From Streptomyces sp. CG4 (GTDB lineage Bacteria; Actinomycetota; Actinomycetes; Streptomycetales; Streptomycetaceae): 64,000 nucleotides of DNA. This document shows, one piece after another, positions 18,264-25,982 of the stretch (position 1 is the stretch's first letter; each line of letters opens with the position of its first letter). The translations under genes and the position numbers were made by a program. Below the pieces are notes generated by a model, which saw nothing but the letters and a program-made list of their open reading frames with translations, was not told the origin of the DNA and searched no databases. The stretch lies in contig NZ_CP163525.1 of assembly GCF_041080655.1 (NCBI RefSeq), positions 4,898,001 to 4,962,000 on the forward strand, read 5' to 3'.

Positions 18264-19550
18264 GTGGACACGATTGCCAGCCTCTTCAGCTTCATCACGA
18301 CACCGGTCTCCTGGGTCATCGTCCAGTTCCACACGGTGTACGGCGCGATCTTCGGCCCCAACACCGGGTGGGCCTGGGGCCTGTCCATCGTGTCCCTGGT
18401 GATCCTGATCCGTATCTGCCTGATCCCGCTCTTCGTGAAGCAGATCAAGTCGACGCGTGCGATGCAGACGCTCCAGCCGGAGATGAAGAAGATCCAGGAG
18501 CGCTACAAGAACGACAAGCAGCGCCAGTCCGAAGAGATGATGAAGCTGTACAAGGAGACGGGCACCAACCCGCTCTCCTCGTGCCTTCCCATCCTGGCGC
18601 AGTCCCCGTTCTTCTTCGCCCTGTACCACGTGCTCAACGCGATCGCGACGGGCAAAACGATCGGCGTCCTCAACGAGTCGCTGCTCGCCAGCGCCCGTAA
18701 GGCGCACATCTTCGGTGCCCCGCTCGCGGCGAAGTTCACGGACAGCTCGGACAAGGTCGCCGCGCTGGGCGCCGCGCTGACCGACGTCCGCGTCGTCACC
18801 GCGATCATGATCGTCCTGATGTCGGCGTCGCAGTTCTACACGCAGCGCCAGCTGATGACGAAGAACGTCGACACGACGGTGAAGACGCCGTTCATGCAGC
18901 AGCAGAAGATGCTGATGTACGTCTTCCCGGTGATGTTCGCCGTCTTCGGTATCAACTTCCCGGTCGGTGTCCTCGTCTACTGGCTGACCACCAACGTGTG
19001 GACCATGGGCCAGCAGATGTACGTCATCCGCAACAACCCGACCCCGGGTTCCAAGGCCCAGGCCTCCTACCTGGAGCGTCTGACCAAGCACGTCACGCAC
19101 CACGGCAAGGTCCGCCGCCGGAGCGAGAAGACCATCGTCAAGGCGATCGTCGCCAAGGGCCGCGACCGCAACGAGTTCGAGCGCAAGTTCATCAACGCCC
19201 TGAACAAGGCCGGTCTCGCCGCTCAGGCCGACGGCACCGTGGTGAAGAGCGTGGCCCAGGCCACGGCACAGACCGAGGACGGCGCGGAAACCGCCTCGGC
19301 GGCGACCGGTGCCGGTACCACCACGGCCCGGCGCCAGCAGCCCAAGCGCCAGTCCAAGTCCCAGCGTCAGTCCGGCGGGCCCAAGCAGGCCGGTGGGACC
19401 ACCTCGCTGGAGAAGTCCGACGAGCCGCAGGACGCCAAGCCCGCCGCTGCCCAGCAGGCCTCGAAGCCCGGCTCCGGCACCCGCAGCAAGGCCCAGTCCG
19501 GCCAGCGCAAGGGTGGCCCGCAGCGGCCCAAGTCCCCGTCCAAGAAGTAA
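18264..19550 (+). CDS. yidC: Membrane protein insertase YidC
   Basis: YidC inserts and folds inner-membrane proteins. The 428-residue protein is the short Gram-positive (Oxa1) type without the large periplasmic domain. It has about five transmembrane helices between residues 10 and 260, including GWAWGLSIVSLVILIRICLIPLF with the conserved hydrophilic-groove arginine, and LSSCLPILAQSPFFFALYHVL. The last 150 residues are a hydrophilic, Lys/Gln/Ser-rich tail. The GTG start has AGGAG 10 nt upstream. khpB follows 15 bp later. Confidence 0.96.
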   Translation: MDTIASLFSFITTPVSWVIVQFHTVYGAIFGPNTGWAWGLSIVSLVILIRICLIPLFVKQIKSTRAMQTLQPEMKKIQERYKNDKQRQSEEMMKLYKETGTNPLSSCLPILAQSPFFFALYHVLNAIATGKTIGVLNESLLASARKAHIFGAPLAAKFTDSSDKVAALGAALTDVRVVTAIMIVLMSASQFYTQRQLMTKNVDTTVKTPFMQQQKMLMYVFPVMFAVFGINFPVGVLVYWLTTNVWTMGQQMYVIRNNPTPGSKAQASYLERLTKHVTHHGKVRRRSEKTIVKAIVAKGRDRNEFERKFINALNKAGLAAQADGTVVKSVAQATAQTEDGAETASAATGAGTTTARRQQPKRQSKSQRQSGGPKQAGGTTSLEKSDEPQDAKPAAAQQASKPGSGTRSKAQSGQRKGGPQRPKSPSKK

Positions 19551-19565
19551 GAAGGAGCCCATCCC

Positions 19566-20078
19566 GTGACGGAAGGCACCACCCCTGCCGCTGCCGAGGG
19601 TGCAGACACCCTGACCCGACTGGAGCAGGAGGGTGAGATCGCGGCGGACTACCTGGAGGGTCTGCTGGACATCGCCGACCTCGACGGCGACATCGACATG
19701 GACGTCGAGGCCGATCGCGCCTCCGTGTCGATCATCAGCGACACCGGCGGCCGCGACCTGCAGAAGCTGGTCGGCCGGGACGGCGAGGTGCTGGAGGCAC
19801 TGCAGGAGCTGACGCGTCTGGCCGTTCACCGGGAGACCGGCGACCGCAGCCGGCTGATGCTGGACATCGCGGGTTACCGGGCCAAGAAGCGCGCCGAGCT
19901 GTCCGAGATCGGCGCCAAAGCTGCCACCGAGGTCAAGAACACCGGTGAGCCCGTCAAGCTCAAGCCGATGACCCCGTTCGAGCGGAAGGTCGTGCACGAC
20001 GCGGTCAAGGCCGCGGGGCTGCGCAGCGAGTCGGAGGGCGAGGAGCCGCAGCGGTTCGTCGTCGTGCTGCCCGCCTGA
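19566..20078 (+). CDS. khpB: KH/R3H RNA-binding protein (Jag/KhpB)
   Basis: This 170-residue protein has an acidic N terminus, a KH domain (about residues 60-100, SDTGGRDLQKLVGRDGEVLEALQELTRL) and an R3H domain (RSRLMLDIAGYRAKKRAEL, then LKPMTPFERKVVHDAV). The family binds RNA with KhpA and affects cell elongation and division. The Jag N-terminal domain of Firmicutes is absent. GTG start. It is the last gene of the rpmH operon; a strong terminator follows. Confidence 0.93.
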   Translation: MTEGTTPAAAEGADTLTRLEQEGEIAADYLEGLLDIADLDGDIDMDVEADRASVSIISDTGGRDLQKLVGRDGEVLEALQELTRLAVHRETGDRSRLMLDIAGYRAKKRAELSEIGAKAATEVKNTGEPVKLKPMTPFERKVVHDAVKAAGLRSESEGEEPQRFVVVLPA

Positions 20079-20096
20079 TCGGCTCCCACGTTTTAC

Positions 20097-20125
20097 CGGC
20101 CCCGTCTGTAGAGCAGACGGGGCCG
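20097..20125 (+). terminator. Terminator between khpB and rsmG
   Basis: A 12-bp perfect stem (CGGCCCCGTCTG with CAGACGGGGCCG) with a 5-nt loop is followed by AACTTTG. Confidence 0.75.
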
Positions 20126-20195
20126 AACTTTGTCAGCCTGGTAGTTCTGGTGGCCGGTGCGCGAAGCGCCGGCGCTGTACGGAAGGACGGTCCCC

Positions 20196-20912
20196 GTGAC
20201 GGAGGCAGCGGAGCTTCCCCCCGCGCCCGAGCAGGCGCGGGAAGTGTTTGGTGATCGTTTCGCCGATGCGGTCCGCTACGCGGAGCTGCTCGCCGAGGCG
20301 GGCGTGCAGCGTGGCCTGATCGGCCCGCGGGAAGTGCCCCGCCTGTGGGAGCGGCATCTGCTGAACTGCGCGGTGCTCTCCGAGGCCGTGCCCGAGGGCG
20401 TGACGGTCTGCGATGTCGGCTCCGGCGCCGGACTGCCGGGCATTCCGCTGGCCCTGGTCCGGGAGGACCTGAACATCACCCTGTTGGAGCCGCTGCTGCG
20501 GCGCACCAACTTCCTCACCGAGGTCGTCGAGCTGCTCGGCCTGGACCATGTCACGGTCGTACGGGGGCGTGCCGAGGAGGTCCTGGGCAAGCTTCCGCCG
20601 GTCCATGTGGTGACCGCCCGTGCCGTGGCTCCGCTGGACCGTCTGGCCGCCTGGGGCATCCCGCTGCTGCGTCCCTATGGCGAGATGCTCGCGCTCAAGG
20701 GAGACACTGCCGAGGAGGAGCTCAAGGCCGCGGCCACGGCACTCAGCAAGCTCGGCGCCGTGGAGACATCCATCCTGCATGTGGGCGAGGGAGTGGTGGA
20801 CCCGCTCTCCACCGTCGTGCGGGTCGAGGTCGGCGAGAGCCCCGGCGGTGTGCGGTTCGCGGCGAAGCGGGCGAAGGCAGCCCGTGCCGGCCGCGCTCGT
20901 CGGCGCCGGTGA
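20196..20912 (+). CDS. rsmG: 16S rRNA (guanine-N7)-methyltransferase RsmG
   Basis: RsmG (GidB) makes m7G527 in 16S rRNA using SAM; loss gives low-level streptomycin resistance and, in Streptomyces, antibiotic overproduction. The 238-residue protein has FWERHLLNC-type RLWERHLLNCAVL, the SAM motif DVGSGAGLPGIPLAL and the later RAVAPLDRL. The GTG at 20196 has GGAAGG upstream; an in-frame GTG at 20157 is possible but lacks a site. The C terminus is very basic (KAARAGRARRRR). Confidence 0.95.
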   Translation: MTEAAELPPAPEQAREVFGDRFADAVRYAELLAEAGVQRGLIGPREVPRLWERHLLNCAVLSEAVPEGVTVCDVGSGAGLPGIPLALVREDLNITLLEPLLRRTNFLTEVVELLGLDHVTVVRGRAEEVLGKLPPVHVVTARAVAPLDRLAAWGIPLLRPYGEMLALKGDTAEEELKAAATALSKLGAVETSILHVGEGVVDPLSTVVRVEVGESPGGVRFAAKRAKAARAGRARRRR

Positions 20913-21063
20913 CACTGGGGATCACGAGTCGGAGGGAGGCGCTCACGCTGAGAGGCGTGGGTGCCTCTGATCCGTCCTGACGACGAGACGTACTCCACAC
21001 AAGCTGCCAAACCTACGCAGGCCGGAGTGTCGCGAACGTTCGGTCGCCGCCGCTGTGCATCGT

Positions 21064-21077
21064 GTTTCACGTGAAAC
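21064..21077. other. parS: parS site 1 (perfect), parA leader
   Basis: Exact GTTTCACGTGAAAC, 208 bp upstream of the chosen parA start and 151 bp after rsmG. It is the parS copy nearest to oriC in this window. ParB loads here and spreads to form the origin segregation complex. Confidence 0.93.
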
Positions 21078-21208
21078 GTCGCTCACTGCTCCACGGCATC
21101 ATCAGTCGCGGCCGCGCTGCGGCCGAACCTCGCGACCGCAAGCCCCTCGGTTCCCTGGGTGAGGATCCCGTCTCTCATGGCACTCCGTCCCTCTCCAGGG
21201 GCACGGAG

Positions 21209-21235
21209 TTGTCCACAGAGGTGGAATTCTCCACA
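21209..21235 (+). promoter_or_regulatory. Two DnaA boxes in the parA leader
   Basis: TTGTCCACA (21209-21217, exact consensus) and TTCTCCACA (21227-21235) lie in the same orientation 9 bp apart, 37-63 bp before the parA ATG. In the 359-bp gap 20913-21271 these and the parS at 21064 are the only elements I can name; the parAB promoter must also lie here. Confidence 0.6.
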
Positions 21236-21271
21236 GAACACCAGGCCTCACTGGTTCACGACCCCGAAGGC

Positions 21272-22345
21272 ATGGGAGGCTCTGTTCATTGCGAGCCTGA
21301 AGTCGAGGAGAGTGAATCCTTGCGGTCCGACGCCAACATCGCGGGACCGATGACCGATCCGGTCCCCGGTCCCCGTACCGAGTCGATGGGGGCGGATGTT
21401 TCACGTGAAACACCGCCTCCGATGGACGACACTCCCATCGGCCGTGCGGCCCAACTGGCGGTAGAGGCTCTGGGCCGCGCCGGCGAAGGTCTGCCGCGAC
21501 CGGAGCAGACCCGAGTCATCGTGGTCGCCAACCAGAAGGGCGGCGTGGGCAAGACGACGACGACCGTCAACCTTGCTGCTTCGCTGGCTCTGCACGGCGG
21601 CCGCGTCCTGGTGATCGACCTCGACCCCCAGGGCAACGCATCCACCGCCCTCGGGATCGACCACCACGCCGAAGTTCCTTCCATCTACGACGTGTTGGTG
21701 GAGAGCAAGCCTCTCGCCGAGGTTGTCCAGCCGGTCCCCGACGTGGAAGGCCTCTTCTGCGCCCCCGCCACCATCGATCTCGCCGGTGCGGAGATCGAGT
21801 TGGTGTCCCTGGTGGCCCGTGAGAGCCGGCTGCAGCGCGCGATCCAGGCGTATGAGCAGCCGTTGGACTACGTCCTCATCGACTGCCCGCCCTCCCTCGG
21901 CCTATTGACGGTCAACGCGTTGGTGGCGGGGCAGGAGGTCCTCATTCCGATCCAGTGCGAGTACTACGCACTCGAGGGTCTGGGCCAGCTGCTGCGCAAC
22001 GTCGACCTGGTGCGGGGGCACCTCAACCCCACGCTGCATGTGTCGACCATCCTGCTCACCATGTACGACGGCCGGACGCGTCTCGCTTCCCAGGTCGCGG
22101 AAGAGGTGCGCACCCACTTCGGCGACGAGGTGCTGCGGACGAGCATTCCCCGCTCGGTCCGTATCTCCGAGGCGCCGAGCTACGGGCAGACGGTCCTGAC
22201 TTACGATCCTGGATCGAGCGGTGCCCTCTCGTATCTTGAGGCGGCCCGAGAAATCGCGCTGAAGGGCATCGGCATCAGCTATGACGCGAGCCAGGCCCAT
22301 ATCGGTGCCCAGAACGACCCGAGCATGGTGGAGGGGATCCAGTGA
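21272..22345 (+). CDS. parA: Chromosome partitioning ATPase ParA
   Basis: ParA polymerises or gradients on DNA to move ParB-parS complexes; in Streptomyces it aligns segregation with sporulation septation and anchors the origin at the hyphal tip. The deviant Walker A is NQKGGVGKTTTTVN starting at Asn87, with DLDPQGNAST and the Walker B region DYVLIDCPPSLG. From the ATG at 21272 it has 357 residues; the first 85 are acidic and disordered. The frame is open back to a GTG at 21062, but that extension would translate a parS site and two DnaA boxes, so I prefer 21272. A TTG at 21320 with AGGAG 9 nt upstream is another option. A second parS lies in the coding sequence. It overlaps parB by 4 bp. Confidence 0.93.
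   Translation: MGGSVHCEPEVEESESLRSDANIAGPMTDPVPGPRTESMGADVSRETPPPMDDTPIGRAAQLAVEALGRAGEGLPRPEQTRVIVVANQKGGVGKTTTTVNLAASLALHGGRVLVIDLDPQGNASTALGIDHHAEVPSIYDVLVESKPLAEVVQPVPDVEGLFCAPATIDLAGAEIELVSLVARESRLQRAIQAYEQPLDYVLIDCPPSLGLLTVNALVAGQEVLIPIQCEYYALEGLGQLLRNVDLVRGHLNPTLHVSTILLTMYDGRTRLASQVAEEVRTHFGDEVLRTSIPRSVRISEAPSYGQTVLTYDPGSSGALSYLEAAREIALKGIGISYDASQAHIGAQNDPSMVEGIQ
21398..21411. other. parS: parS site 2 (perfect), inside parA
   Basis: Exact GTTTCACGTGAAAC within the variable N-terminal part of parA, translated as DVSRETP. It lies 334 bp from site 1, so ParB spreading here could cover the parAB promoter. Confidence 0.93.
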
Positions 22346-23442
22346 GCGAGCGACGGAGGGGGCTGGGGCGTGGCCTTGGCGCACTGATCCCCGCTGCCCC
22401 GACCGAGAAGACCCCGGCTCCGGCCGCACTGGGAGGCGGAGCCTCCACCTCCCCCGTAGCCGTCCCGGTGCTGACGACCGACCGTGGGGTGGCCGCGGCG
22501 AAGGTGGCAACACTGCCGCCTGTTTCACATGAAACCGAGGAGCCGCCGGCGAGTCCCGTCGCGGAGACGCCGGCTCCTCCGCTGGGGGCGCACTTCGCCG
22601 AGATCCCTCTCGATGCGATCTCGCCCAACCCGCGCCAGCCGCGTGATGTCTTCGATGAGGACGCGCTGCACGAGCTCGTCACCTCCATCAAAGAGGTCGG
22701 TCTCCTGCAGCCCGTCGTCGTACGGCAGGTGGGGCCCGCCCGCTATGAGCTGATCATGGGAGAGCGCCGCTGGCGTGCCTGCCGTGAAGCCGGCCTGGAG
22801 GCCATCCCGGCGATCGTCCGGGCCACAGAGGACGAGAAGCTTCTCCTGGACGCGCTGCTGGAGAACCTGCACCGCGCCCAGCTGAACCCGCTGGAAGAGG
22901 CCGCCGCCTACGACCAGCTGCTGAAGGACTTCAACTGCACGCACGACCAGCTGGCCGACCGGATCGGGCGTTCTCGGCCGCAGGTCTCCAACACGCTGCG
23001 TCTGCTGAAGCTCTCGCCGACGGTCCAGAAGCGGGTCGCCGCCGGAGTCCTCTCCGCCGGCCATGCCCGAGCACTGCTGTCCGTGGCGGACCCTGAGGAG
23101 CAGGACCGGCTGGCACACCGCATCGTGGCCGAGGGGCTGTCGGTGCGAGCCGTCGAGGAGATCGTGACCCTCATGGGCTCGCGGCCCCAGAAGCCGCAGC
23201 GTCCCAAGGGACCGCGCGCCGGCTCCCGGCTCTCCCCGGCGCTGAACGAGCTGGCGACCCGGCTCTCGGACCGCTTCGAGACCCGGGTGAAGGTCGACCT
23301 CGGTCAGAAGAAGGGCAAGATCACCGTTGAGTTCGCCTCCGTGGACGATCTCCGGCGGATCCTGAGCACGCTCGCTCCCGATGAGGGGCCGGTGCTGCAG
23401 CAGGAACTGCAGGAGGACGCAACGGAGGAGCAGGACGACTGA
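22342..23442 (+). CDS. parB: Chromosome partitioning protein ParB
   Basis: ParB is a CTP-dependent clamp that loads at parS and slides to build the segregation complex. The 366 residues include the N-terminal ParA-stimulating box (RRGLGRGLGALIP) and a Ser/Pro-rich linker. The CTP-binding ParB/Srx domain has NPRQPR and GERRWRA (residues 140-146). The helix-turn-helix is DQLADRIGRSRPQVSNTLRLL, and a dimerisation domain lies at the C terminus. It starts at the GTGA overlap with parA. A one-mismatch parS lies in the linker-coding part. A terminator follows. Confidence 0.97.
   Translation: MSERRRGLGRGLGALIPAAPTEKTPAPAALGGGASTSPVAVPVLTTDRGVAAAKVATLPPVSHETEEPPASPVAETPAPPLGAHFAEIPLDAISPNPRQPRDVFDEDALHELVTSIKEVGLLQPVVVRQVGPARYELIMGERRWRACREAGLEAIPAIVRATEDEKLLLDALLENLHRAQLNPLEEAAAYDQLLKDFNCTHDQLADRIGRSRPQVSNTLRLLKLSPTVQKRVAAGVLSAGHARALLSVADPEEQDRLAHRIVAEGLSVRAVEEIVTLMGSRPQKPQRPKGPRAGSRLSPALNELATRLSDRFETRVKVDLGQKKGKITVEFASVDDLRRILSTLAPDEGPVLQQELQEDATEEQDD
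22522..22535. other. parS-like site with one mismatch, inside parB
   Basis: GTTTCACATGAAAC differs from parS at one central base. It is in the linker-coding region of parB, where protein constraint is low. It may be a weak or decayed site. Confidence 0.5.
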
Positions 23443-23466
23443 GCCTGACCCTCTCGGCCGTGCGAG

Positions 23467-23507
23467 GAGCGGGCAGTGTCCGGTGTGTACCGGAACACGG
23501 CCCGCTC
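23467..23507 (+). terminator. Terminator after parAB
   Basis: GAGCGGGC (23467-23474) pairs with GCCCGCTC (23500-23507), with a further imperfect CCGGT/ACCGG stem inside, followed by TTTGCTTT. Confidence 0.7.
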
Positions 23508-23613
23508 TTTGCTTTGAGGCGGTATCGAGCGGTTCGCTTCGTGGATACGATGCGATCGGGTATGGCGCATCCACCGGACAGCATCTGCATCTCTGAGTGG
23601 GGAGTCGGAGGCC

Positions 23614-23871
23614 ATGCGATCGATGAGCCGCACCGGACTGGTGAGCGCGGGCCTGAGCCTGGGAGCGGTCGGCGGATTCGTCGGCAGCCTGCTCAGGGAA
23701 CGGAGCGCTTTGACAGCCGCTCGTGATGCGGCGGGCGAAGGAAGCGAGGAACAGCCTTCATGGGGCGTCGGCTCGTGCCGCTCACGCTGGACAACCTTCA
23801 GGACCTTCCCCCACGCTGTCGCTCGTGCGTCTTCTGGGAGCTGGACCCTGTCAGCGGAGAAGCGGCGGTAA
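23614..23871 (+). CDS. Possible small membrane protein upstream of the GNAT gene
   Basis: The ATG at 23614 has GGAG just upstream (3 nt from this ATG; 12 nt from the alternative ATG at 23623). The 85-residue product starts MRSMSRTGLVSAG and has one hydrophobic segment (about residues 8-27) followed by charged residues. Third codon positions are mostly G/C through the first 30 codons, as in real genes here. Weak points are the 112-bp overlap with the start of the GNAT gene and a C-terminal part that looks frame-shadowed. The function is unknown. It fills most of the gap 23443-23759. Confidence 0.35.
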   Translation: MRSMSRTGLVSAGLSLGAVGGFVGSLLRERSALTAARDAAGEGSEEQPSWGVGSCRSRWTTFRTFPHAVARASSGSWTLSAEKRR

Positions 23872-24377
23872 AGGCGGGCACCTCGGCGGTGGAGAAGGAG
23901 GCCTGGATCTCCGCCGTCCTCTTGGACTGGGGGTCGTGCGGCCGGGTGGTGTACGTCGATGACGTGCCTGTCGGTTTCGTGCTCTACGCCCCTCCGGCCT
24001 ATGTCCCGCGTTCGACGGCCTTCCCGACGAGTCCGGTCTCGCCGGACGCCGTACAGCTGATGACGGCATTCGTCATGCCTGGCTATCAGGGTCAGGGGCT
24101 GGGTCGCGTGCTGGTGCAGACGGTCGCCAAGGATCTGCTGCGCCGAGGCTTCAAGGCCATAGAAGCCTTCGGTGACGCCCGCTGGAAGGAACCCGCCTGC
24201 ATGCTGCCGGCGGACCATCTGCTGGCCGTGGGCTTCAAGACGGTCCGGCAGCATCCCACGCATCCCCGGCTGCGGCTGGAGCTGCGGTCGACGCTCTCCT
24301 GGAAGGAGGACGTGGAGCTGGCACTCGACCGGCTCCTGGGAGCCGTCCAGAAAGAGCCGGCGCTGAGGCCGCTGTAG
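23760..24377 (+). CDS. GNAT family N-acetyltransferase
   Basis: This 205-residue protein has a GNAT core: RVVYVDDVPVGFVLYAPP is the beta strand region, and MPGYQGQGLGRVLVQTVAKDLLRRG is the acetyl-CoA pyrophosphate loop (Q/RxxGxG). The N-terminal CRSCVFWELDP is distinctive for this Streptomyces family next to parB. The substrate is unknown. The gene occupies the slot between parB and trxA where mycobacteria have cwlM. Convergent with trxA, with a shared terminator. Confidence 0.88.
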   Translation: MGRRLVPLTLDNLQDLPPRCRSCVFWELDPVSGEAAVKAGTSAVEKEAWISAVLLDWGSCGRVVYVDDVPVGFVLYAPPAYVPRSTAFPTSPVSPDAVQLMTAFVMPGYQGQGLGRVLVQTVAKDLLRRGFKAIEAFGDARWKEPACMLPADHLLAVGFKTVRQHPTHPRLRLELRSTLSWKEDVELALDRLLGAVQKEPALRPL

Positions 24378-24425
24378 AGGGCATCCCTACGGCAGAGACG
24401 GGGGCAGCCGAAGGCCCTCATGCAA

Positions 24426-24453
24426 ATGGGCCAACCCAGAGGGGTTGGCCCAT
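24426..24453. terminator. Bidirectional terminator between GNAT gene and trxA
   Basis: A 12-bp perfect stem (ATGGGCCAACCC with GGGTTGGCCCAT) and 4-nt loop lie between convergent genes, directly next to a parS site. Confidence 0.8.
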
Positions 24454-24457
24454 TCGT

Positions 24458-24471
24458 GTTTCACGTGAAAC
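24458..24471. other. parS: parS site 3 (perfect)
   Basis: Exact GTTTCACGTGAAAC between the shared terminator and the trxA stop codon (24473). Confidence 0.92.
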
Positions 24472-24472
24472 G

Positions 24473-24802
24473 TCACTCAGAGATGAAGTCCGCGAGGTCC
24501 CTCTCGATCGCCGCCTTCGGCTTGGCACCGACGATGGTCTTGGCGACCTCCCCGCCCTGGTAGACGTTCAGGGTCGGGATGGACATGACGCCGTACTTCG
24601 CGGCCGTCGCCGGGTTCTCGTCGATGTTGAGCTTGACGATCTCGATCTTGTCGCCGTACTCGGCGGCAATGGCCTCAAGGGACGGGGCGATCTGGCGGCA
24701 CGGACCGCACCAGGCAGCCCAGAAGTCCACCAGGACGGGCTTGTCGCTCTTGAGGACGTCGGCCTCGAAGGAAGCGTCAGTCACATTCTTCAGGTTGGCC
24801 AC
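24473..24802 (-). CDS. trxA: Thioredoxin
   Basis: Thioredoxin reduces protein disulfides using electrons from TrxB. The 109-residue protein has the classic fold with active site WCGPC (Cys32 and Cys35) and the cis-Pro in SIPT. The GTG at 24802 (ANLKNVTDASF) has GAGGAG 7 nt upstream; a longer frame to 25012 has no homology and overlaps trxB. It lies 79 bp after trxB and is read from the SigR promoter upstream of trxB. Confidence 0.97.
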   Translation of the reverse strand: MANLKNVTDASFEADVLKSDKPVLVDFWAAWCGPCRQIAPSLEAIAAEYGDKIEIVKLNIDENPATAAKYGVMSIPTLNVYQGGEVAKTIVGAKPKAAIERDLADFISE

Positions 24803-24881
24803 AGCGGGCTCCTCAACTTGATCGTGCGTGGGGCAGTGAAGGGGAAGATCGGGGAAGATCAGACGCGCCGGTCTGTGCGGG

Positions 24882-25829
24882 TCAGGCCTTGTCCTCGTCC
24901 GCGAGGGCGGCGAGGAAGCGCTCAGCGTCCAGAGCGGCCGAGCAGCCGGTGCCGGCCGCCGTGATCGCCTGGCGGTAGGTGTGGTCGACCACGTCACCAG
25001 CACCGAAGACACCGGTCAGGTTGGTGTGGGTGGACGGGGCGGCGACCTTCAGATAGCCCTCGTCGTCCAGGTCCAGCTGGCCCTTGAACAGTTCGGTGCG
25101 CGGGTCGTGGCCGATCGCGATGAACAGACCCGTCACGGGCAGCTCCGACAGCTCGCCGGTCTTGACGTTGCGCAGCTTCAGACCGGAGAGCTTCTGGTCG
25201 CCCTGGATCTCGGCGACCTCGCTGTCCCAGATGAACTTGATCTTCGGGTCGTTGAAGGCGCGCTCCTGCATCGCCTTGGAGGCGCGCAGGCTGTCCCGGC
25301 GGTGGACGATCGTCACGGACTTGGCGAACCGCGAGAGGAAGGTGGCCTCCTCCATCGCAGTGTCACCGCCGCCGATCACGGCGATGTCGTGGTCCTTGAA
25401 GAAGAACCCGTCACAGGTGGCGCACCAGGAGACACCGCGGCCAGAGAGGGCGTCCTCGTTGGGCAGGCCCAGCTTGCGGTGCTGGGAGCCGGTGGTGACG
25501 ATCACGGCCTTCGCCTTGTGGACCGTTCCGGCGGTGTCCGTGACCGTCTTGATCTCACCGCTGAGGTCGACGGAGACGATGTCGTCCGGGATGAGCTCGG
25601 CACCGAAGCGCTCGGCCTGCGCCCGCATGTTGTCCATGAGCTCGGGGCCCATGATGCCGTCGCGGAAGCCCGGGAAGTTCTCCACGTCGGTGGTGTTCAT
25701 CAGGGCGCCACCCGCGGTGACAGCCCCCTCGAACACCAGGGGCTTCAGCGACGCTCGCGCGGTGTAGAGCGCCGCCGTGTAGCCGGCGGGCCCGGAGCCG
25801 ATGATGATCACGTTACGGACGTCGCTCAC
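24882..25829 (-). CDS. trxB: Thioredoxin reductase
   Basis: This NADPH-dependent flavoenzyme reduces TrxA. The 315-residue protein has the FAD motif GSGPAG (residues 11-16), the redox pair Cys136 and Cys139 in WCATCDG, the NADPH motif GGGDTAMEEA and the C-terminal FAD motif GVFGAGDVVD. This is the low-molecular-weight bacterial type. GTG start. A near-perfect SigR promoter lies about 70 bp upstream, so the trxBA pair should be induced by disulfide stress. Confidence 0.97.
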   Translation of the reverse strand: MSDVRNVIIIGSGPAGYTAALYTARASLKPLVFEGAVTAGGALMNTTDVENFPGFRDGIMGPELMDNMRAQAERFGAELIPDDIVSVDLSGEIKTVTDTAGTVHKAKAVIVTTGSQHRKLGLPNEDALSGRGVSWCATCDGFFFKDHDIAVIGGGDTAMEEATFLSRFAKSVTIVHRRDSLRASKAMQERAFNDPKIKFIWDSEVAEIQGDQKLSGLKLRNVKTGELSELPVTGLFIAIGHDPRTELFKGQLDLDDEGYLKVAAPSTHTNLTGVFGAGDVVDHTYRQAITAAGTGCSAALDAERFLAALADEDKA

Positions 25830-25900
25830 GGCTTGATTCCTCGTCTCTGGTCTGCGTCAGTCGACCGGTGGGAGCCCGTTTCCGGCCTCTCACCCCACCC

Positions 25901-25926
25901 AACGGATCCTACGGGGCGCGCATTCC
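25901..25926 (-). promoter_or_regulatory. SigR-type promoter of trxB-trxA
   Basis: On the minus strand GGAAT (complement of 25922-25926), exactly 18 bp, then GTT (complement of 25901-25903) match the Streptomyces SigR consensus GGAAT-N18-GTT. The predicted transcript would start near 25894 with a leader of about 65 nt. trxBA is a founding SigR target in S. coelicolor, which supports the call. Confidence 0.8.
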
Positions 25927-25982
25927 CGGTGTGTCAGGGCACACGCTCGCTGGGCGGGGGCTGACGGAGCGGTCCAGAAGAC

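Noticed and set aside
21062..21271. A 70-codon extension of parA
   Set aside because: It would translate a parS site and two DnaA boxes and has no family similarity; kept only as an alternative.
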